From Trichinella spiralis (taxonomy: Eukaryota > Nematoda > Enoplea > Trichinellida > Trichinellidae): a stretch of DNA of 64,000 nucleotides. The stretch spans positions 8,956,154 to 9,020,153 of the forward strand of contig CM012954.1 in assembly GCA_000181795.3 (NCBI GenBank). The letters run 5' to 3'. A program made the translations under genes and the position numbers. Below the pieces are notes generated by a model. The model did not search any database. It was not told the DNA's origin and was given only the letters and a program-made list of their open reading frames with translations. Position 1 is the first letter of the stretch, and the number at the start of each line of letters is the position of its first letter. Positions 62,401-64,000 of this stretch are shown here, in pieces.

Positions 62401-64000
62401 TAGGCAAGGGTTCGACGCACAGTCATTCACATTTTCGTGACAATCTCTACCAAATGTACCATTACGACACTGGCATCTGTACGAGCCGACTGTATTCACA
62501 CATGTGCCGTTGAACCAGCATGGCTCATCAAGACATTCGTCCACATCGTGATCGCAAAATTGACCTGTCCATCCGGGTTCACATTGACAATGCACGCTAG
62601 AATCCAATCGTTGAGGTGTATCAACGCACAATCCGTGTACGCAGGGATTTTTCCGACAGTCGTCTAGTCGACGAGTGCAATTGGTTCCAGTATATCCGGC
62701 ACGACACAAGCAACGATAGCCGACAGCCAAACTGATGCAGGAACCACCATTTTGACAAGGCTTTTCAGCAAGACATAAATTTCGCTTTTGTTCACAAAAT
62801 TGACCTTCAAATCCTGGTGGACAAGAACAACGCAGACCACGGTCTCCAGTGGTCGAAGCGACGCATACTCCGTTGTTCAAGCATCGTCCGTTTGGTTGAT
62901 CAGGATCATCGAGTAGACAATGATTGATGCGAGTTTCACACTGCTTGCCAGTGTAGCCTTTCATGCACAGACAAGTGTAAAATCCAATGTCATCCAAGCA
63001 GGAACCACTGTTTTGACAAGGATTCGATTCGCACTCATCAATGTTCGTGTCACAGTTGTCATCAGTCCATCCAGGTGCGCAAAGACATTTAAAAGTACCG
63101 GGTAGATTGACACAAGTTGAATTATTTTCGCAGGGGTTTTCCAACGCACATTCATCCACATCTTCAGAACAGTCGTCCCCTTTGAAACCCCTGGGACAGT
63201 CACATTTGTACGAACCATCGACACCGTTGGTCGAACATCTCGCTTCTCCATAACATGGATTCGACCGACAACTATCACGAAGCTGACATTTCAGTCCTTA
63301 AACAGATAATCCATTTATTCATTAATTCAATTTCAATAATAATGATAAATTTCTTACCTGTGAAACCAACTGGGCATTCACAATAGAAGCTTGCGACCAT
63401 ATCTCGACAAGTGCCACCGTTGTAACAACGAACATCCGCACAGTCGTCCATGTTGGTTTCACAAAATTCACCTTCCCATCCATTGACGCAAACACACTGA
63501 AAACTTCCAACTGAATTCAAGCACGTTCCACCGTTGCGACACAGGCCAGGAAATTGTTGACATTCATTCACATCTTCAGTACAATATCTGCCTTTGTAAT
63601 TGGATGGACAGTCGCAAGTATAGCTCATCACACCATCCACACAACGTCCACCATTTTGGCAAAGATGTTCACCACAGTCATCGATATTAATTTCACAGTT
63701 TTTTCCCGTAAATCCTGAAATGACATGACAAAACATGCAAAAATTTTTTCGCGATTACACTTTGACGGTCATTTTCATTACCAGCGGGGCAGCGGCAGAT
63801 GTAGTCGAAGTTGCCAGTCGGAAAACAATGACCATTATTTTGACACAACGATGGGGAACATGGTACGAATGCTTGGTCGCAATTTTTACCAGTGAATGCT
63901 CGATCACATTTACAACTGGAAAGTAATTCAGTCATTTTTTCAGTAATTTCATTCATCAAAAAAAAAGGTTTTTTTTACCTGTAACCACCTATCAAATTGG
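56438..64000 (-). CDS. Notch: Notch receptor, N-terminus outside the window
   Basis: Type I receptor cleaved on ligand binding to free a transcriptional co-activator. From 64000 down: part of EGF 5, then EGF repeats 6-36, numbered by pairwise match to human NOTCH1 (EGF6 VPCSPSLC, EGF11 MDECALENPC, EGF29 VSCVEAARRRRVSLKELC). Three LNR modules follow (CNPECNFVACGFDGLDC, CDPVCNNEQCLFDGFDC, CDHGCNTAGCNYDGGDC). The heterodimerisation domain has a furin-type RRQKRDAG (S1) near 59070. A TM helix (WMIALITFMCSAALIFLSAT), RAM motif VWIPGFGG, ankyrin repeats (about 58200-57430), a basic NLS RKSKPKAALPKRSRS and a Gln/Asn/Ser-rich C-terminus complete it. Exons are roughly 64000-63979, 63916-63781, 63714-63358, 63297-61123, 61040-60580, 60510-58955, 58881-57741 and 57673-56438. 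The stop is at 56438-56440. Confidence 0.97.

Overview
This is eukaryotic nuclear DNA from an AT-rich, gene-dense invertebrate animal. Genes have many short introns (mostly about 50-100 bp, with gt(a/g)ag donors and short ttttag, tttcag or sometimes aag/gag acceptors), and intergenic gaps are 0.1-5 kb. The gene set is metazoan: Notch, cohesin STAG, a neuroligin-like esterase and a tetraspanin. Notch keeps the ancestral 36-EGF plan rather than the shortened LIN-12/GLP-1 form, so a Caenorhabditis-like nematode is unlikely. An early-branching nematode, a mite or another small ecdysozoan would fit; the sequence alone does not decide.

Layout. 1-1406 (-): USP22/Ubp8-type SAGA deubiquitinase, running off the left edge. 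1973-2958 (+): MKRN2OS (DUF4796) homologue. 3100-5902 (-): complete MCM7 in 10 exons. 8605-9075 (+): small secreted protein. 10537-16311 (-): cohesin STAG/SCC3. 17518-18864 (+): coiled-coil protein with an E2F-like/TATA promoter. 20083-22216 (+): NADP isocitrate dehydrogenase, 10 exons, probably mitochondrial. 22595-24633 (-): spliced piggyBac-transposase-derived gene that has lost catalytic aspartates. 25522-25867 (+): tentative small secreted protein behind a CRE/E2F-like promoter. 26007-27767 (-): intronless GC-rich LRR membrane receptor, followed by about 5 kb without a recognisable gene. 32924-38426 (+): tandem run LACTB2, TSEN2, AASDHPPT, RPS15A. 38680-42086 (-): catalytically dead cholinesterase-like adhesion protein. 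43238-46730 (+): TFIP11 and RPL35. 46871-48778 (-): tetraspanin with an extreme Asp/Ser/Gly/Lys tail. 49035-50046 (-): RPS8. 50552-52473 (-): TRMT11. 52984-55350 (-): M13 neprilysin-like peptidase. 56438-64000 (-): Notch, N-terminus beyond the right edge.

The genes are mostly unrelated housekeeping neighbours. Loose themes are RNA/translation (TSEN2, TRMT11, TFIP11, three ribosomal proteins, LACTB2) and chromosome maintenance (MCM7, STAG, USP22). Exon joins for MCM7, IDH, LACTB2, AASDHPPT, RPS15A, RPL35, the MKRN2OS homologue and the coiled-coil gene were checked by reading-frame arithmetic and sum to whole codons; those for the other multi-exon genes are approximate. No virus-like or LTR element was recognised.
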